Origin: CAYXZQ01 sp963717515
GTDB lineage: Archaea > Nanobdellota > Nanobdellia > Woesearchaeales > DSVV01
Assembly: GCA_963717515.1 (NCBI GenBank)
Contig: OY970338.1
Span: 1,426,001 to 1,490,000, forward strand
Length of the DNA stretch: 64,000 bases
Direction of reading: 5' to 3'
Below, in pieces: positions 24,852 to 34,510 of the stretch. The stretch's first letter is position 1. Every line of letters starts with the position of its first letter. The notes beneath the pieces are model-generated. The model worked only from the letters and a program-made list of their open reading frames with translations. It did not search any database and was not told the origin of the DNA. The position numbers and the translations under genes are program-made.

Positions 24852-26180
24852 ATGGACAGGTCAGCGGAGGATGAATTGAGGAATTGCATCCTTGATGACA
24901 AAACCCTTGCGATGAAGTCATTGGGCATAATAGGCAGGGGGTATTCTGATGCAGGCATGAAGGCAGGAGGCAGGATGCTGCCCTCATTCCTTTTTGCAAA
25001 TTTCCTATCGGCAGATCAGTTTGAAAAAATCAGGCATTATGCTGAAGGGTTTGCAGGCATACTCAGCAGGATAGCTGATCATATCTGCAATGATTCAATG
25101 AATAATTTTATCGATATCGACGTCCCGGAATACGGGCTGTTCAGCAGAGACTCTCATTGTGATGATGCAGACATGATAATCAGGCTTGACATGTTCTTTG
25201 ACGGCAGAAGCCTGAAGCTTGTGGAATACAACTGCGAGAGCCCGTCCGGCATGGGAAGGATTGCACTCATAGAAAAGATATATCAGGGCATTCCACAGCT
25301 GGAAAGGTTCAGGAACAGGATGCTTCATAAATTTGATACAATGGATATATTGCTGGATTTGACCCTTCAGGCCTACAGGAAGCATGGAGGCAGGAATAAG
25401 AGCCCTTTGATTGCGCTTGTGGACTGGAAAGATGTCGTGACTATCGCTGACCAGGAATACATCATAAGGTATTTCAATTCAATGGGACTTAGGGCAATCT
25501 GTTGTGAGCCTGGCGGCCTGAAGTATTCAGAAGGGAAGCTGTATCATGGACAAGACCGGATAGACATAGTCTTTCGGAGGGTGATTGCCAGGGAGCTCAT
25601 GGAAAGGGAAAGCAGCTGCCGGGATTTCATACAGGCATTGAAGGAAGGCAGTGTCTGTGTCATCAACCCGAACATCTCCATTGTCCTCAATGACAAGAGG
25701 CTACTGGATCATCTGAGCAGGGGGAGTTTCGACATGCTGCTTGATGATGAGATGATTAAAATCATAAGGGACATAGTTCCCTGGACCAGGAAGGTTGCTG
25801 ATAGGACAGTCACTGGCCCAGCAGGCAAAAAGATCAAGCTGGATGAGTATATCCTGGAAAACAGGGAGAGGCTGGTGCTCAAGCCTGGGATTGGGTATGG
25901 GGGCTCGCAGGTGGTACTGGGATGCGAAGCGGATGACAATGTCTGGGCAGATGCGCTGAATAGTGCGCTTGCCTTACAGGACTGGGTAGTGCAGGAGTAT
26001 GTGGATATACCGGAAATCGAGGTCTTCGGCAAAGACGGGTTTGAGAAAAAATACATCAATCTAAGCCCGTTTGTCATCGGCAGGAGACTATCGGGCTTCT
26101 TCACTAGGGTATCTGATTCAAAGATAATCAACATCAGCAAAGGCGGCGGGCTCATACCTACTTATGTTCTGAAAAAGTGA
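24852..26180 (+). CDS. ATP-grasp ligase, glutathionylspermidine-synthase/circularly permuted type
   Basis: A 442-residue protein with blocks typical of permuted ATP-grasp amide ligases: LVEYNCESPSGMG (about 123-135), CVINPNISIVLNDKR, the glycine-rich LVLKPGIGYGGSQVVLG (about 341-357), and WVVQEYVDIPEIEV with the metal-binding Glu. Such enzymes couple ATP hydrolysis to peptide-like bond formation. The ATG at 24852 is set by the TATA box at 24820. A TTG three codons upstream is less likely. It faces the FGase-like gene with a 6-bp gap. Its true substrate cannot be deduced. Confidence 0.72.
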   Translation: MDRSAEDELRNCILDDKTLAMKSLGIIGRGYSDAGMKAGGRMLPSFLFANFLSADQFEKIRHYAEGFAGILSRIADHICNDSMNNFIDIDVPEYGLFSRDSHCDDADMIIRLDMFFDGRSLKLVEYNCESPSGMGRIALIEKIYQGIPQLERFRNRMLHKFDTMDILLDLTLQAYRKHGGRNKSPLIALVDWKDVVTIADQEYIIRYFNSMGLRAICCEPGGLKYSEGKLYHGQDRIDIVFRRVIARELMERESSCRDFIQALKEGSVCVINPNISIVLNDKRLLDHLSRGSFDMLLDDEMIKIIRDIVPWTRKVADRTVTGPAGKKIKLDEYILENRERLVLKPGIGYGGSQVVLGCEADDNVWADALNSALALQDWVVQEYVDIPEIEVFGKDGFEKKYINLSPFVIGRRLSGFFTRVSDSKIINISKGGGLIPTYVLKK

Positions 26181-26186
26181 GAATAT

Positions 26187-27344
26187 TCACTTCAGCATCT
26201 TTTCTGACGCCTTCGTCTTCTTGTCTGCGAACTCCGGCCAGTCCTTGAGATTCTCTTCCGGCGGATCGATATCGAAGATGTTGACAAGGTCAAGAGAGAG
26301 CTTCTCAAGCTTCTTATTCACAGAAACTGTCCTGTCCCTGTTCATGTAGAGCTTCTTGTTGACCTCCATCGAGAATATGAACATGTCCGGGTATTTTGTG
26401 CTGAGCCATCTCAGGATATATCCTCCACCGTACGGCGTGTTGAGCAGGACCGGGCTGTAGCCGAGGCCTATCATCTTCCTCTGCATGCTTGTGGCTATCG
26501 GGATATAGAAGTTCGGTATGTAGCGCGTGCCAATGCTTATGTTCGGCCTGCCAGGGAGGTCTTTCATGGAATGCCCGTCGAATATTATGTTGAACTTGTA
26601 GGTATTGACCAGGGTCGAGAGCATGAAATAGAATTCCCTGTAGGAGTTGAATATCTCCTTGTATTCTGACTTTGATGGGAGCTCTTTCCAGACATCCGAG
26701 TATTTTCCCCTGCGGATGTTGTAGTTGTCGTAGACAGCCCTCTCGATCCCCCTGTTGAAGTCAATCACGAACCTTGACTTCTTGTTGTCTATCCATATCC
26801 CTCCTTTCTCGAGCACGAGCTTGCTGTAGATCCTGTGCGTGTCCCTGTCCTCCTCGAGCCTCCTGTCTTTCTCTGTGACCAACTGCTTCTTCTTTATCTT
26901 CTCCGGCACCCAGGTCCCTGAATGTATTGTCAGCAGGAGGACATTGAATGAATTCTTCTTGTAGTTGTCATAGATTATCACTCCGTTCTTGGTTATGGTG
27001 AGGTTGATATCCTTATATTTCGGATGAAGATACTCGAGGTCCCGCTTCACAAGCTCATATAGCTCAATGCCATCGAAAAAATTCTTGAAATACAGCCTGT
27101 TCCTGTCCCTGTGGAACTCATGGAGCGTACCTGTCAGGAGCTTTCCGAATATCTTGTAGCTCTTCAGGACAGAGATGAAATTCAGGTGCGGCTCTTCCTC
27201 TATCAGGTTCACCAGCCTGTTCATCAGCTTGAAGAGGAAGAACCTTTTTGATATGCCTATTGTTAGCGAGGAAGAAGTCGGCCTGATGAGCACAGGGCTG
27301 ATGTTCTCGAGGAACTCCATAATCTTTTCCATGGGCTTATCCAT
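26187..27344 (-). CDS. N-formylglutamate amidohydrolase-like hydrolase
   Basis: A 385-residue protein that retains the FGase-type metal-site pattern: TIHSGTW (His141), EEDRDTHRI, IDFNRG (about 194-199), FDGHSM (about 255-260) and LNTPYGGGYI (about 301-310). The family cleaves amide or formamide bonds next to a carboxylate. The protein is longer than N-formylglutamate deformylase, with an N-terminal helical region of about 130 residues. Convergent with the ATP-grasp gene, it completes a make-and-break set of amide enzymes. TATA-like TTAAATATATTAA sits about 30 bp upstream. Confidence 0.75.
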   Translation of the reverse strand: MDKPMEKIMEFLENISPVLIRPTSSSLTIGISKRFFLFKLMNRLVNLIEEEPHLNFISVLKSYKIFGKLLTGTLHEFHRDRNRLYFKNFFDGIELYELVKRDLEYLHPKYKDINLTITKNGVIIYDNYKKNSFNVLLLTIHSGTWVPEKIKKKQLVTEKDRRLEEDRDTHRIYSKLVLEKGGIWIDNKKSRFVIDFNRGIERAVYDNYNIRRGKYSDVWKELPSKSEYKEIFNSYREFYFMLSTLVNTYKFNIIFDGHSMKDLPGRPNISIGTRYIPNFYIPIATSMQRKMIGLGYSPVLLNTPYGGGYILRWLSTKYPDMFIFSMEVNKKLYMNRDRTVSVNKKLEKLSLDLVNIFDIDPPEENLKDWPEFADKKTKASEKMLK

Positions 27345-27388
27345 TGCATATCGCTAAACAGAACACATTAATATATTTAACTATGGAA

Positions 27389-28048
27389 TCAGTCTTCAGA
27401 GACTGTAGCATCCCTTCCGATGAAGACGCTTGAGATTCCATGCACAATCCTCAGGACAAACTCAAGCAGGATCACGAAGAGCAGGTAATAGACAAGATAT
27501 TGGGCAAGGTCAGGAATCGCCACTGCTGCCTGGAGCGAGTTGGTGATCGAGAAATAGCTGACATCTATCAGGAACACGCCGAGAAGTGCGAAGGGTATCA
27601 TCTTCGCAAGGTCCTGGGAGAGGTTCTCACTGTAGTAGGATGTTATCCTCACAGCTGCCACAATCGAGGCTGAGGTGAGAAGTATCGAGTCAGGGTTCAG
27701 GTTCTTCGAGAGCAGGAGAAGGAGCGCTGCAAGCACAAAGAACCAGAAGAACACGAGTATAGGGATCAGGATGAGGTTCTCAAGCACATAGAATAACCCT
27801 CTCCCGACATGGTTCATAACGCCTTCATACGACTCGTAATATCTTGTCTTGAAATGGATTATGTCCCTCCTTGCCAGGAACTTGTAGAACTTGTACACAA
27901 AGATTGCGTATATTGTCATGCCGATGACAAAATACATGAGGGGCTTGACACCGTTCATGAAGTCTGTGAGGGAGAAATTCGAGATCGTGAAATGCGAGAG
28001 GGACTCTTTGGAGAAGGACATGTTGAGGGCAGAGATGTTGATTGCCAT
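27389..28048 (-). CDS. Hypothetical polytopic membrane protein
   Basis: A protein of about 219 residues with four or five hydrophobic segments (roughly 32-52, 88-115, 125-140, 150-170 and 185-207). The start ATG at 28048 (MAINISALNMSFS) is preferred to the longer frame because TATA-like CATTTAAAAAT lies about 25 bp upstream. No family motif was recognised. It is divergent from the KH-domain/topoisomerase VI operon. Confidence 0.6.
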   Translation of the reverse strand: MAINISALNMSFSKESLSHFTISNFSLTDFMNGVKPLMYFVIGMTIYAIFVYKFYKFLARRDIIHFKTRYYESYEGVMNHVGRGLFYVLENLILIPILVFFWFFVLAALLLLLSKNLNPDSILLTSASIVAAVRITSYYSENLSQDLAKMIPFALLGVFLIDVSYFSITNSLQAAVAIPDLAQYLVYYLLFVILLEFVLRIVHGISSVFIGRDATVSED

Positions 28049-28104
28049 GGAATCCCTGTTGTTGATAGGATTTTTAAATGTTTCTTTTTTTTGGGTTTCA
28101 CAAA

Positions 28105-28115
28105 CATTTAAAAAC
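28105..28115 (+). promoter_or_regulatory. Promoter of the KH protein-topoisomerase VI operon
   Basis: CATTTAAAAAC lies 22-32 bp upstream of the ATG at 28137. A minus-strand TATA for the divergent membrane protein lies just upstream at about 28070-28080. Confidence 0.55.
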
Positions 28116-28136
28116 AATAATTTTTTCTCTCAGATA

Positions 28137-28697
28137 ATGGATGAATTCCAGTACGAGCTGAAGATGCCCAGGGACAGGGTGGCTGTTCTCATTGGCAAGA
28201 AAGGCGAGATAAAGAAGGAGCTTGAGAATAACACCCATACAAAGATAACAGTCGACTCAAAGGAAGGGGATGTATTTGTAAGGGGCAATGATGCCTTGAG
28301 CCTATATACTGCCAAAGAGATAATCACGGCTATCGCGAGGGGCTTCAATCCTGACATAGCGCAGAGCCTGCTCAAGCAGGATTACTGTTTCGAGCTCATC
28401 AGGACTGACGACTTTGTCAAGAGCAAGAACAGCCAGCTGAGGCTCAAAGGCAGGGTCATCGGCAAGGAAGGCAGGTCAAGGAAGGCTATCGAGATGCTCA
28501 CAGAAACATATATATGTGTCTACGGCAAGACCATTGGCATAATAGGGCTGACCGAGGATGTCGCAAACGCAAAGAGGGCCGTCGAGTCGCTTCTCTCAGG
28601 CAGCCCGCATTCGAATGTCTTCAGGTGGCTTGAGAAGGTCAGAAGAGACCAGAGAAGGTTCGATATAGAGGATAAAGATGGCGCAGGGAAAATCTAG
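28137..28697 (+). CDS. KH-domain RNA-binding protein (Pno1/Krr1/Dim2-like)
   Basis: A 186-residue protein with two KH domains. The first contains AVLIGKKGEIKKELE (GxxG loop, about 19-26). The second contains GRVIGKEGRSRKAIEMLT, the sequence typical of the archaeal Dim2/Pno1 small-subunit assembly factor. It likely binds 16S rRNA during 30S maturation. Its end overlaps the start of top6B by 20 bp, so it is the first gene of an operon with both topoisomerase VI subunits. Confidence 0.88.
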   Translation: MDEFQYELKMPRDRVAVLIGKKGEIKKELENNTHTKITVDSKEGDVFVRGNDALSLYTAKEIITAIARGFNPDIAQSLLKQDYCFELIRTDDFVKSKNSQLRLKGRVIGKEGRSRKAIEMLTETYICVYGKTIGIIGLTEDVANAKRAVESLLSGSPHSNVFRWLEKVRRDQRRFDIEDKDGAGKI

Positions 28698-30387
28698 CAT
28701 AAAGGCAGTGGAGCTTGCAAAAGGCCAGAGAGAGATAGGGGTAGCAGAGTTCTTCTCAAGGAACAGGCATCTGCTCGGGTTCGACAACAAGAAGAAGGCG
28801 CTCATGACAACCATCAAGGAGGCTGTCGACAACTCCCTTGACGCTTGTGAAGAAGGAGGGGTCCTTCCTGAGATACAGGTCGAGATAATAGACATGCAGA
28901 ATGACAGGTTCAGGGTGATAGTCGAGGACAACGGCCCGGGCATAGTCAAGAAGCAGATCCCGAAGATATTTGCAAAGCTCCTCTACGGCTCAAAGTTCCA
29001 CAGGCTAAAGATGAGCAGGGGGCAGCAGGGAATCGGCATATCAGCAAGCGTGATGTACGGCCAGCTGACGACAGGAAGGCCGGCAAAGATAATATCCAAG
29101 ATAGACCCGACTGAGCCAGCGCATTATTACGAGCTGAAAATAAACACCCAGAAGAACACCCCTGAGATATTGAAGGAAGCCATGATGGACTGGCCTAAGG
29201 AGCACGGCACCAGGGTGGAGATTGATATCGAGGCGACATATTCAGGCGGCCAGCAGTCGGTGGACCAGTACCTGAAGGAGACTGCAATCATAAACCCACA
29301 TGTAACGATAATATACACCAACCCGAAGGCCCAACAGATAATATTCCCCCGGGTGACAGAGATACTGCCCAAGGAGGCAAAGGAGATCAAGCCCCATCCA
29401 TACGGAGTCGAGCTCGGCGTGCTCATGAACATGCTCAAGATGACTGAGTTCCGGACTCTCCAGGCATTCCTGACCAACGAGTTCTCGCGGGTAGGTGCAG
29501 GGACTGCAAAGCAGATCTGTGAGAATGCCGCGCTCCTTCCTAACAGCCAACCCAAACGCATATCAAGGGAGCAGGTTGAGAAGCTCATCGATGGAATAAA
29601 GAAGACGAAGATAATAGCTCCACCTACGGACAGCATAAGCCCGATTGGGGAATCGCTCATCGAGAAGGGGCTGAGAAAAGAGATAAACGCGGAATTCTAC
29701 TGTGCCACTACAAGACCGCCGTCTGTGTACAGGGGAAACCCGTTCATCATCGAAGCCGGCCTCGCATACGGCGGTGCTCAGGAAAGAGAAGGACAGATAA
29801 ACATAATGAGGTTCGCAAACAGGGTGCCTCTCCTCTACCAACAGGGTGCATGCGTTGTGACAAAATCCATAACAGCGACGAACTGGAGGTCATACGGCCT
29901 TTCCCAGAGCTCAGGGGCAATACCTCAGGGGCCTTGTACAATCCTGGTCCACATCGCGTCAGTGTGGGTGCCTTTCACGTCAGAGAGCAAGGAGGCAATC
30001 GCCCATTATCCTGAGATAATCAAGGAGATTAAACTCGCTCTTCAGGAATGCGGACGGATGCTCGGAAGCTATGTAAACAAGAAGAAGAGGGTGCATGACG
30101 AGCTCAAGAAAAGAGGCTATATCGAGAAGTACATACCCCATGTCGCAGAGGCGCTCAGGGACATTCTCGGCCATGTCGACATGGCGACAATCGAGAAGAA
30201 TCTCAGGGAGATGCTCGAGTCCAAGAGGGGCAGGATTGACGACCTGGAATTTGACCCTTCAAAAAATGTGGACTATGATGAGGAATTTGCGAAGATCGGC
30301 AGGGATGAAGAGTCTCATGACGACATTGGTGATGATTCAGGAGATGATTCAGGGGAAGATCAGGGCGTTGAAGGTGATGAAGAATGA
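28678..30387 (+). CDS. top6B: DNA topoisomerase VI subunit B
   Basis: The ATPase subunit of the type IIB topoisomerase that relaxes and decatenates DNA. The 569-residue protein has the GHKL Bergerat fold: EAVDNSLDACEEGG, EDNGPGI and GQQGIGISAS. The H2TH segment (LQAFLTNEFSRVGAGTAKQI) and the transducer domain with AGLAYGG follow. The C-terminal 50 residues are acidic and disordered. It overlaps the upstream KH gene and the downstream top6A (ATGA), giving tightly coupled translation. Confidence 0.97.
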   Translation: MAQGKSSIKAVELAKGQREIGVAEFFSRNRHLLGFDNKKKALMTTIKEAVDNSLDACEEGGVLPEIQVEIIDMQNDRFRVIVEDNGPGIVKKQIPKIFAKLLYGSKFHRLKMSRGQQGIGISASVMYGQLTTGRPAKIISKIDPTEPAHYYELKINTQKNTPEILKEAMMDWPKEHGTRVEIDIEATYSGGQQSVDQYLKETAIINPHVTIIYTNPKAQQIIFPRVTEILPKEAKEIKPHPYGVELGVLMNMLKMTEFRTLQAFLTNEFSRVGAGTAKQICENAALLPNSQPKRISREQVEKLIDGIKKTKIIAPPTDSISPIGESLIEKGLRKEINAEFYCATTRPPSVYRGNPFIIEAGLAYGGAQEREGQINIMRFANRVPLLYQQGACVVTKSITATNWRSYGLSQSSGAIPQGPCTILVHIASVWVPFTSESKEAIAHYPEIIKEIKLALQECGRMLGSYVNKKKRVHDELKKRGYIEKYIPHVAEALRDILGHVDMATIEKNLREMLESKRGRIDDLEFDPSKNVDYDEEFAKIGRDEESHDDIGDDSGDDSGEDQGVEGDEE

Positions 30388-31478
30388 GCGCGAAGAACAC
30401 AAATACACTTGCAGGCATAAAGAACATCGCAGCTGGTGTCCTGAACAAGGTCATGAAGAAGAAGCATCCATCGCTTTCCATGCCTATCAGGTCCCTTCAG
30501 AATGTGAAATACGACCCCAAGGACGGTTATTTCGAGCTAGTGGGAAAGATGAAGGAGAGGACCCTTACGGCATCAACTGTCAAGACTTTTGCCCAGACCC
30601 TCAGGTTGATGAGCTTCTCAAAGGAGCTAATCGAGACAAACGACATCGCAACAAAGAGGGAGGCTTATTACATCAGCAAGAACTGGGGGGATGCAAGGTT
30701 CAAGGAGCAACCCGAGTCAGACACTATTATGGATGATGTCGAGGCCATGATGATGGTCAATCGCGAGCAAATAGGCTTCATCCCAGAGGAGAAGGGAGGT
30801 GACATCGCAGGCAGGTTGATTGTCGTCGACAAAGATCCAGAGACTGGAAAGGAGCTGAAGATAGACTGCACAAAGTTCGGCTCAGGGGCATACTCTATTC
30901 CCAGCTCTGTCGAGGAGCTCAAGTTCGAGACAAACGCGAAATTCATACTTGCGATAGAGACTGCAGGTATGTTCCAGAGGCTGGTCAAGCATAATTACTG
31001 GAAAAAGGCAAACTGCATCCTGATATCGATGGGAGGGGTGCCGACGAGGGCCTGCAGGAGGTTCATCAGGAGGCTTTCCGACGATAAGAAGCTGCCCGTC
31101 TATGCATTCACAGACGGCGATTTCTACGGTTATTTCAACATATACAGGACATTGAAGGTCGGCTCGGGCAATGCTGCTCACATCAACCAGTATTTCTGCG
31201 TGCCGAATGCCAAGTTCATAGGCATAACTCCAGAGGATATAATTGAATACCAGCTTCCGACACATCCAATGAAGGATGTCGACATAAAGCGGGGCAGGGA
31301 CGCGATGAAGAACGACCCGTTCGTCATCCACCATAAGCCCTGGCAGAATGCCATAAAGCAGCAGATAGCCCTGAAGAAGAGGGCAGAACAGCAGGCGCTT
31401 GCCAAGCACGGGCTGAATTTCGTGATATCAGATTACCTTCCGAAGAAGCTCGGCGACCAGAAGAAGTGGCTGCCCTGA
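30384..31478 (+). CDS. top6A: DNA topoisomerase VI subunit A (Spo11-like)
   Basis: The DNA-cleaving subunit, homologous to Spo11. The winged-helix/CAP domain contains the catalytic tyrosine in KREAYYISKNWG (Tyr92 or Tyr93). The Toprim domain contains an IETAGMFQRL block and the metal site FTDGDFYGYFNIY. Length (364 residues) is standard. It starts inside the top6B stop codon (ATGA). It ends 6 bp from the convergent htpX. Confidence 0.97.
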   Translation: MSAKNTNTLAGIKNIAAGVLNKVMKKKHPSLSMPIRSLQNVKYDPKDGYFELVGKMKERTLTASTVKTFAQTLRLMSFSKELIETNDIATKREAYYISKNWGDARFKEQPESDTIMDDVEAMMMVNREQIGFIPEEKGGDIAGRLIVVDKDPETGKELKIDCTKFGSGAYSIPSSVEELKFETNAKFILAIETAGMFQRLVKHNYWKKANCILISMGGVPTRACRRFIRRLSDDKKLPVYAFTDGDFYGYFNIYRTLKVGSGNAAHINQYFCVPNAKFIGITPEDIIEYQLPTHPMKDVDIKRGRDAMKNDPFVIHHKPWQNAIKQQIALKKRAEQQALAKHGLNFVISDYLPKKLGDQKKWLP

Positions 31479-31483
31479 ATTGA

Positions 31484-32380
31484 TCACATCTGCTGGAGCC
31501 TTCTTATCCTCTCCTGTATCGGTGGATGCGTAGAGAACAAGCCTTCGACAAACCCGCTCCTTTTTCGGAAAGGAGTCGATATGAAGAGGTGGGCAGTCGC
31601 CTTGTTCGCCTTGTCGACGAGCGGGTCAGGGTCCTTTGATATCTTCTCAAGCGCGCTTGCAAGCCCCGGCGGATACCTCGTGAGCGTCGCTCCGCTCGAG
31701 TCTGCCATATATTCCCGCTTCCTGCTTATCGCAAGCTTTATGAGCTGGCCGATTATAGGCGCCAGTATCGCAAGCAGCAGCCCGACGACTATCATTATCA
31801 CTCCCAGCTGACCACTGTTCCTGTCCCTGCTCTTCCCTCCCCAGAGAAACGACCTGAGCATGAAATCGCTCAGCAGCGTGACGATGCCCACAAGGACAGC
31901 TGTAAGCATCATGAACCTGATATCATAGTTCTTTATATGCGACATCTCGTGGGCGATGACGCCTTCGAGCTCCTGCCTGTTCATGACTTTCAGGAGGCCG
32001 GTCGTTACTGTTATCGATGCGTTCTTAGGATCCCTGCCGGTGGCGAACGCGTTCATGGCAGAGTCGTCAATCACGTACGCCTTCGGTGTCGGGATGCCTG
32101 CTGATACAGCAAGTCCCTCAATCGTGTGATAGAGGTACGGATACTCCTGCTTGGTCACTGGCTTTGCGCCTGACATCTTCAGGATCATGCTGTCGCCTGA
32201 ATAGTATCCTATAAGAGAATATATTATCGCAACTATCATGGCAAGGACAACCCCGAAATATATGTTGCCCATGTACACCCCGAATGCAACACCTAAAAAG
32301 GATATCAATACAACGAAGAAAAAGATGAGGAACCATGACTTTATCATGTTGTTCCTTGTCTCATTGAAAGATATCCGCAT
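31484..32380 (-). CDS. htpX: HtpX-type membrane zinc metalloprotease
   Basis: A 298-residue M48 protease for membrane-protein quality control. Two N-terminal TM helices (about 12-32 and 35-55), the zinc motif IAHEMSHIKNYD (HExxH), two further hydrophobic helices and the third zinc ligand region (REYMADSSGA) are all present. The C-terminus has the family ending STHPPIQERI. The lemA gene lies 10 bp upstream, the common lemA-htpX pairing. Confidence 0.95.
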   Translation of the reverse strand: MRISFNETRNNMIKSWFLIFFFVVLISFLGVAFGVYMGNIYFGVVLAMIVAIIYSLIGYYSGDSMILKMSGAKPVTKQEYPYLYHTIEGLAVSAGIPTPKAYVIDDSAMNAFATGRDPKNASITVTTGLLKVMNRQELEGVIAHEMSHIKNYDIRFMMLTAVLVGIVTLLSDFMLRSFLWGGKSRDRNSGQLGVIMIVVGLLLAILAPIIGQLIKLAISRKREYMADSSGATLTRYPPGLASALEKISKDPDPLVDKANKATAHLFISTPFRKRSGFVEGLFSTHPPIQERIRRLQQM

Positions 32381-32390
32381 AACCCATCAC

Positions 32391-32939
32391 CTAGAACTCG
32401 ACCTTGACGTTCTTTCTCTCTTCTTCTGCAGCTTCGAACTGCTTCTCTTCTGTGAAGTGGAACATTCCTGCGAACATGTTGTTAGGGAATGTCTCAATCT
32501 TGGTGTTGAAGAGCATGACTATGTCGTTGTAGTGCTGCCTTGCATAGGCAATCTTGTTCTCTGTGCCGGTGAGCTCTTCCTGGAGCTGGAGGAAGTTCTG
32601 GTTTGCCTTGAGGTCCGGGTAGTTCTCTGAGACTGCGAAAAGTGATTTCAGAGTCTGCGACAGCATGTTCGAAGCCTTCGCCGTGTCCTCGACAGACTGG
32701 GCAGCGAGCACAGCAGAGCGTGCCTTTGTTATGTTCTCAAGAGTCGTCTTCTCATGCTTCATGTAGCCCTTGACAGTGCTTACGAGATTAGGTATGAGAT
32801 CGTTTCTCCTCTTTAGCTGGACATCTATCTGCGCCCAGCTGTTCTTGACCTGGTTCCTGAGCCTTATGAGGCTGTTGTACATCAGTATGATGAACAGGAC
32901 AACCACTACGGCTATTATTCCTATAATCCATCCTATCAT
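32391..32939 (-). CDS. LemA family protein
   Basis: A 182-residue protein with one N-terminal TM helix (IIGIIAVVVVLFIILMYNSL) and the conserved LemA pattern: NSWAQIDVQLKRRNDLIPNL, then YPDLKANQNFLQLQEELTGT, and ARQHYNDIVMLFNT. LemA proteins are often paired with HtpX and probably act at the membrane with it. First gene of the two-gene unit. Confidence 0.95.
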   Translation of the reverse strand: MIGWIIGIIAVVVVLFIILMYNSLIRLRNQVKNSWAQIDVQLKRRNDLIPNLVSTVKGYMKHEKTTLENITKARSAVLAAQSVEDTAKASNMLSQTLKSLFAVSENYPDLKANQNFLQLQEELTGTENKIAYARQHYNDIVMLFNTKIETFPNNMFAGMFHFTEEKQFEAAEEERKNVKVEF

Positions 32940-33032
32940 TTTTTCACCCCGTGATGAAAGATCATTGAATGAGACATCAATCAGTTATATAAATATTTTG
33001 TTAAATGATTGTATACAATGCTTTAGGAGAGA

Positions 33033-34412
33033 TCACTCAACTGTGCTGCCCTCTTTTACCCTCTCCCTGTACTTCCTTCTCATATCTTTCTGCTCATCTG
33101 TGAGCTTCTGCCTGCCTTTATTGTCATTGCCCTGCGCAATCCTTGCTTTGAGCACAGCATAGTTTACAGGATTCTTGATCCTCGGGCAGAAATTGTCAGG
33201 GGTGCAGACACCGAAGTTCTTGTAGTATGACAGGTTGTCACAGTTCGGAGGAAGGACCTTCTGCTTCTGCATCCTCCTGTACCTGACCTGGCCCCTGATA
33301 TTGACCTCCCTGAGCTGTTCCCTGTTCCTCTTGTTCCATTCATGCAGGAGCTCGTCAATCCTGTCGTAATCATAGCCGGTGTTCGAGAAGAAATTGATTA
33401 GTATGAACATCGAGCGCTTCCTCCCGTCCTCGATTCCTTTAAGGATGTTGTGTATGCAGGGCGGGAAGAAATCAGCAGGGATGGCAGAGGTGAGCTCCTC
33501 GAACTCCTTATCATAATCCCTCTTTGGCCTGTCGTCTGTTTGCGGTATTGAAAAGTCGAATGCCTGCAGGATCAGGTCCCTTGCCTCATTCTCTTTGGTT
33601 CCTGAAGTGTCGAGGAACCTGAAACTGGAGACCTTGACATCATCAGGCTCAGCCATCTGCTTGTCGAATTCCATGACCCTGTCGGGATCAATCGGTATCG
33701 AGCACAACCCTGATTTCTCATGCAGTGAATACGGCATCCTATAGAGGTGGCGGGAAGATATGAGCAGTGTGTCAATATCGATTATCGAAAAAGGGTCGAA
33801 CTTGCTGTTCTTTATTATCTCATCGAATCTCCTGCCTGTCGTCTTCATTATGTCATCGACAGAGTTAGTCTTCAGAATCTCTTCTGAAAGCCGTTCCCTG
33901 ATGAATTCATTCAGGTAAAGTGCGATTCGTTTTGCGCCTTCAGGGAAAAACAGCCTCGTGTCCTTCCCATGCAGCTTGACAGGGAATGCCTGGTATGGCA
34001 CTGCGATATGGAAACCCTTGTTGCCGGAGAACTTGCATGAGATAGACCTGATGCCATGGTGCCTGAGGGCCTGGATGAGCATCTTTGCAGTGAGCTTGGA
34101 ATATTCCCAGAAATAGCAGTCGATGTCAAGAACCAGATCCCAGCCTGTCCTGAGCGCGTCAAGCTCATCAGTCCTGAGCTCAGGGCTGAGGCTCAATGCA
34201 TTCGACCAGTGCTCTTCTGATACATGGAATGATGTCGCACGCTGCTTTGCGAACTCTATGATGTCCTTCGGATAAGTGAGTGTGTCGGGGCGTTTGCCGA
34301 AACCTTTGTCCCCATACTTCACAGCGACTTCCCTGTCTCTTGCACACCTCACAATCTCCTCCTGGATATCCAGGCGCTTGTAGTGCCTGAGCACTGTGCC
34401 TATGTCAATCAT
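33033..34412 (-). CDS. Single-chain DNA primase: catalytic PriS fused to PriL-type Fe-S domain
   Basis: Makes RNA/DNA primers for replication. The N-terminal 290 residues carry the archaeal/eukaryotic primase catalytic motifs DIDCYFWE (Asp96, Asp98), FSGNKGFHI (Ser129-His135) and the ISSRHLYRMPYSLHEKSGL block. The C-terminal 150 residues carry four cysteines, Cys319 (FFPPCIHN), Cys391 (PPNCDN), Cys403 and Cys409 (GVCTPDNFC), as in the 4Fe-4S domain of PriL. The large-subunit N-terminal part is missing, so this is a compact fused primase of 459 residues. Fused PriS-PriL primases are known from Nanoarchaeum and other DPANN. Confidence 0.9.
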   Translation of the reverse strand: MIDIGTVLRHYKRLDIQEEIVRCARDREVAVKYGDKGFGKRPDTLTYPKDIIEFAKQRATSFHVSEEHWSNALSLSPELRTDELDALRTGWDLVLDIDCYFWEYSKLTAKMLIQALRHHGIRSISCKFSGNKGFHIAVPYQAFPVKLHGKDTRLFFPEGAKRIALYLNEFIRERLSEEILKTNSVDDIMKTTGRRFDEIIKNSKFDPFSIIDIDTLLISSRHLYRMPYSLHEKSGLCSIPIDPDRVMEFDKQMAEPDDVKVSSFRFLDTSGTKENEARDLILQAFDFSIPQTDDRPKRDYDKEFEELTSAIPADFFPPCIHNILKGIEDGRKRSMFILINFFSNTGYDYDRIDELLHEWNKRNREQLREVNIRGQVRYRRMQKQKVLPPNCDNLSYYKNFGVCTPDNFCPRIKNPVNYAVLKARIAQGNDNKGRQKLTDEQKDMRRKYRERVKEGSTVE

Positions 34413-34510
34413 AGATGAGAGGAATCAGATATAGCTTTTAATGTTTTTCTTTAGGGACCACTGGCTAGTCATCCAAAGAATTTATATATTTTTACTGACA
34501 GGTATTGATT

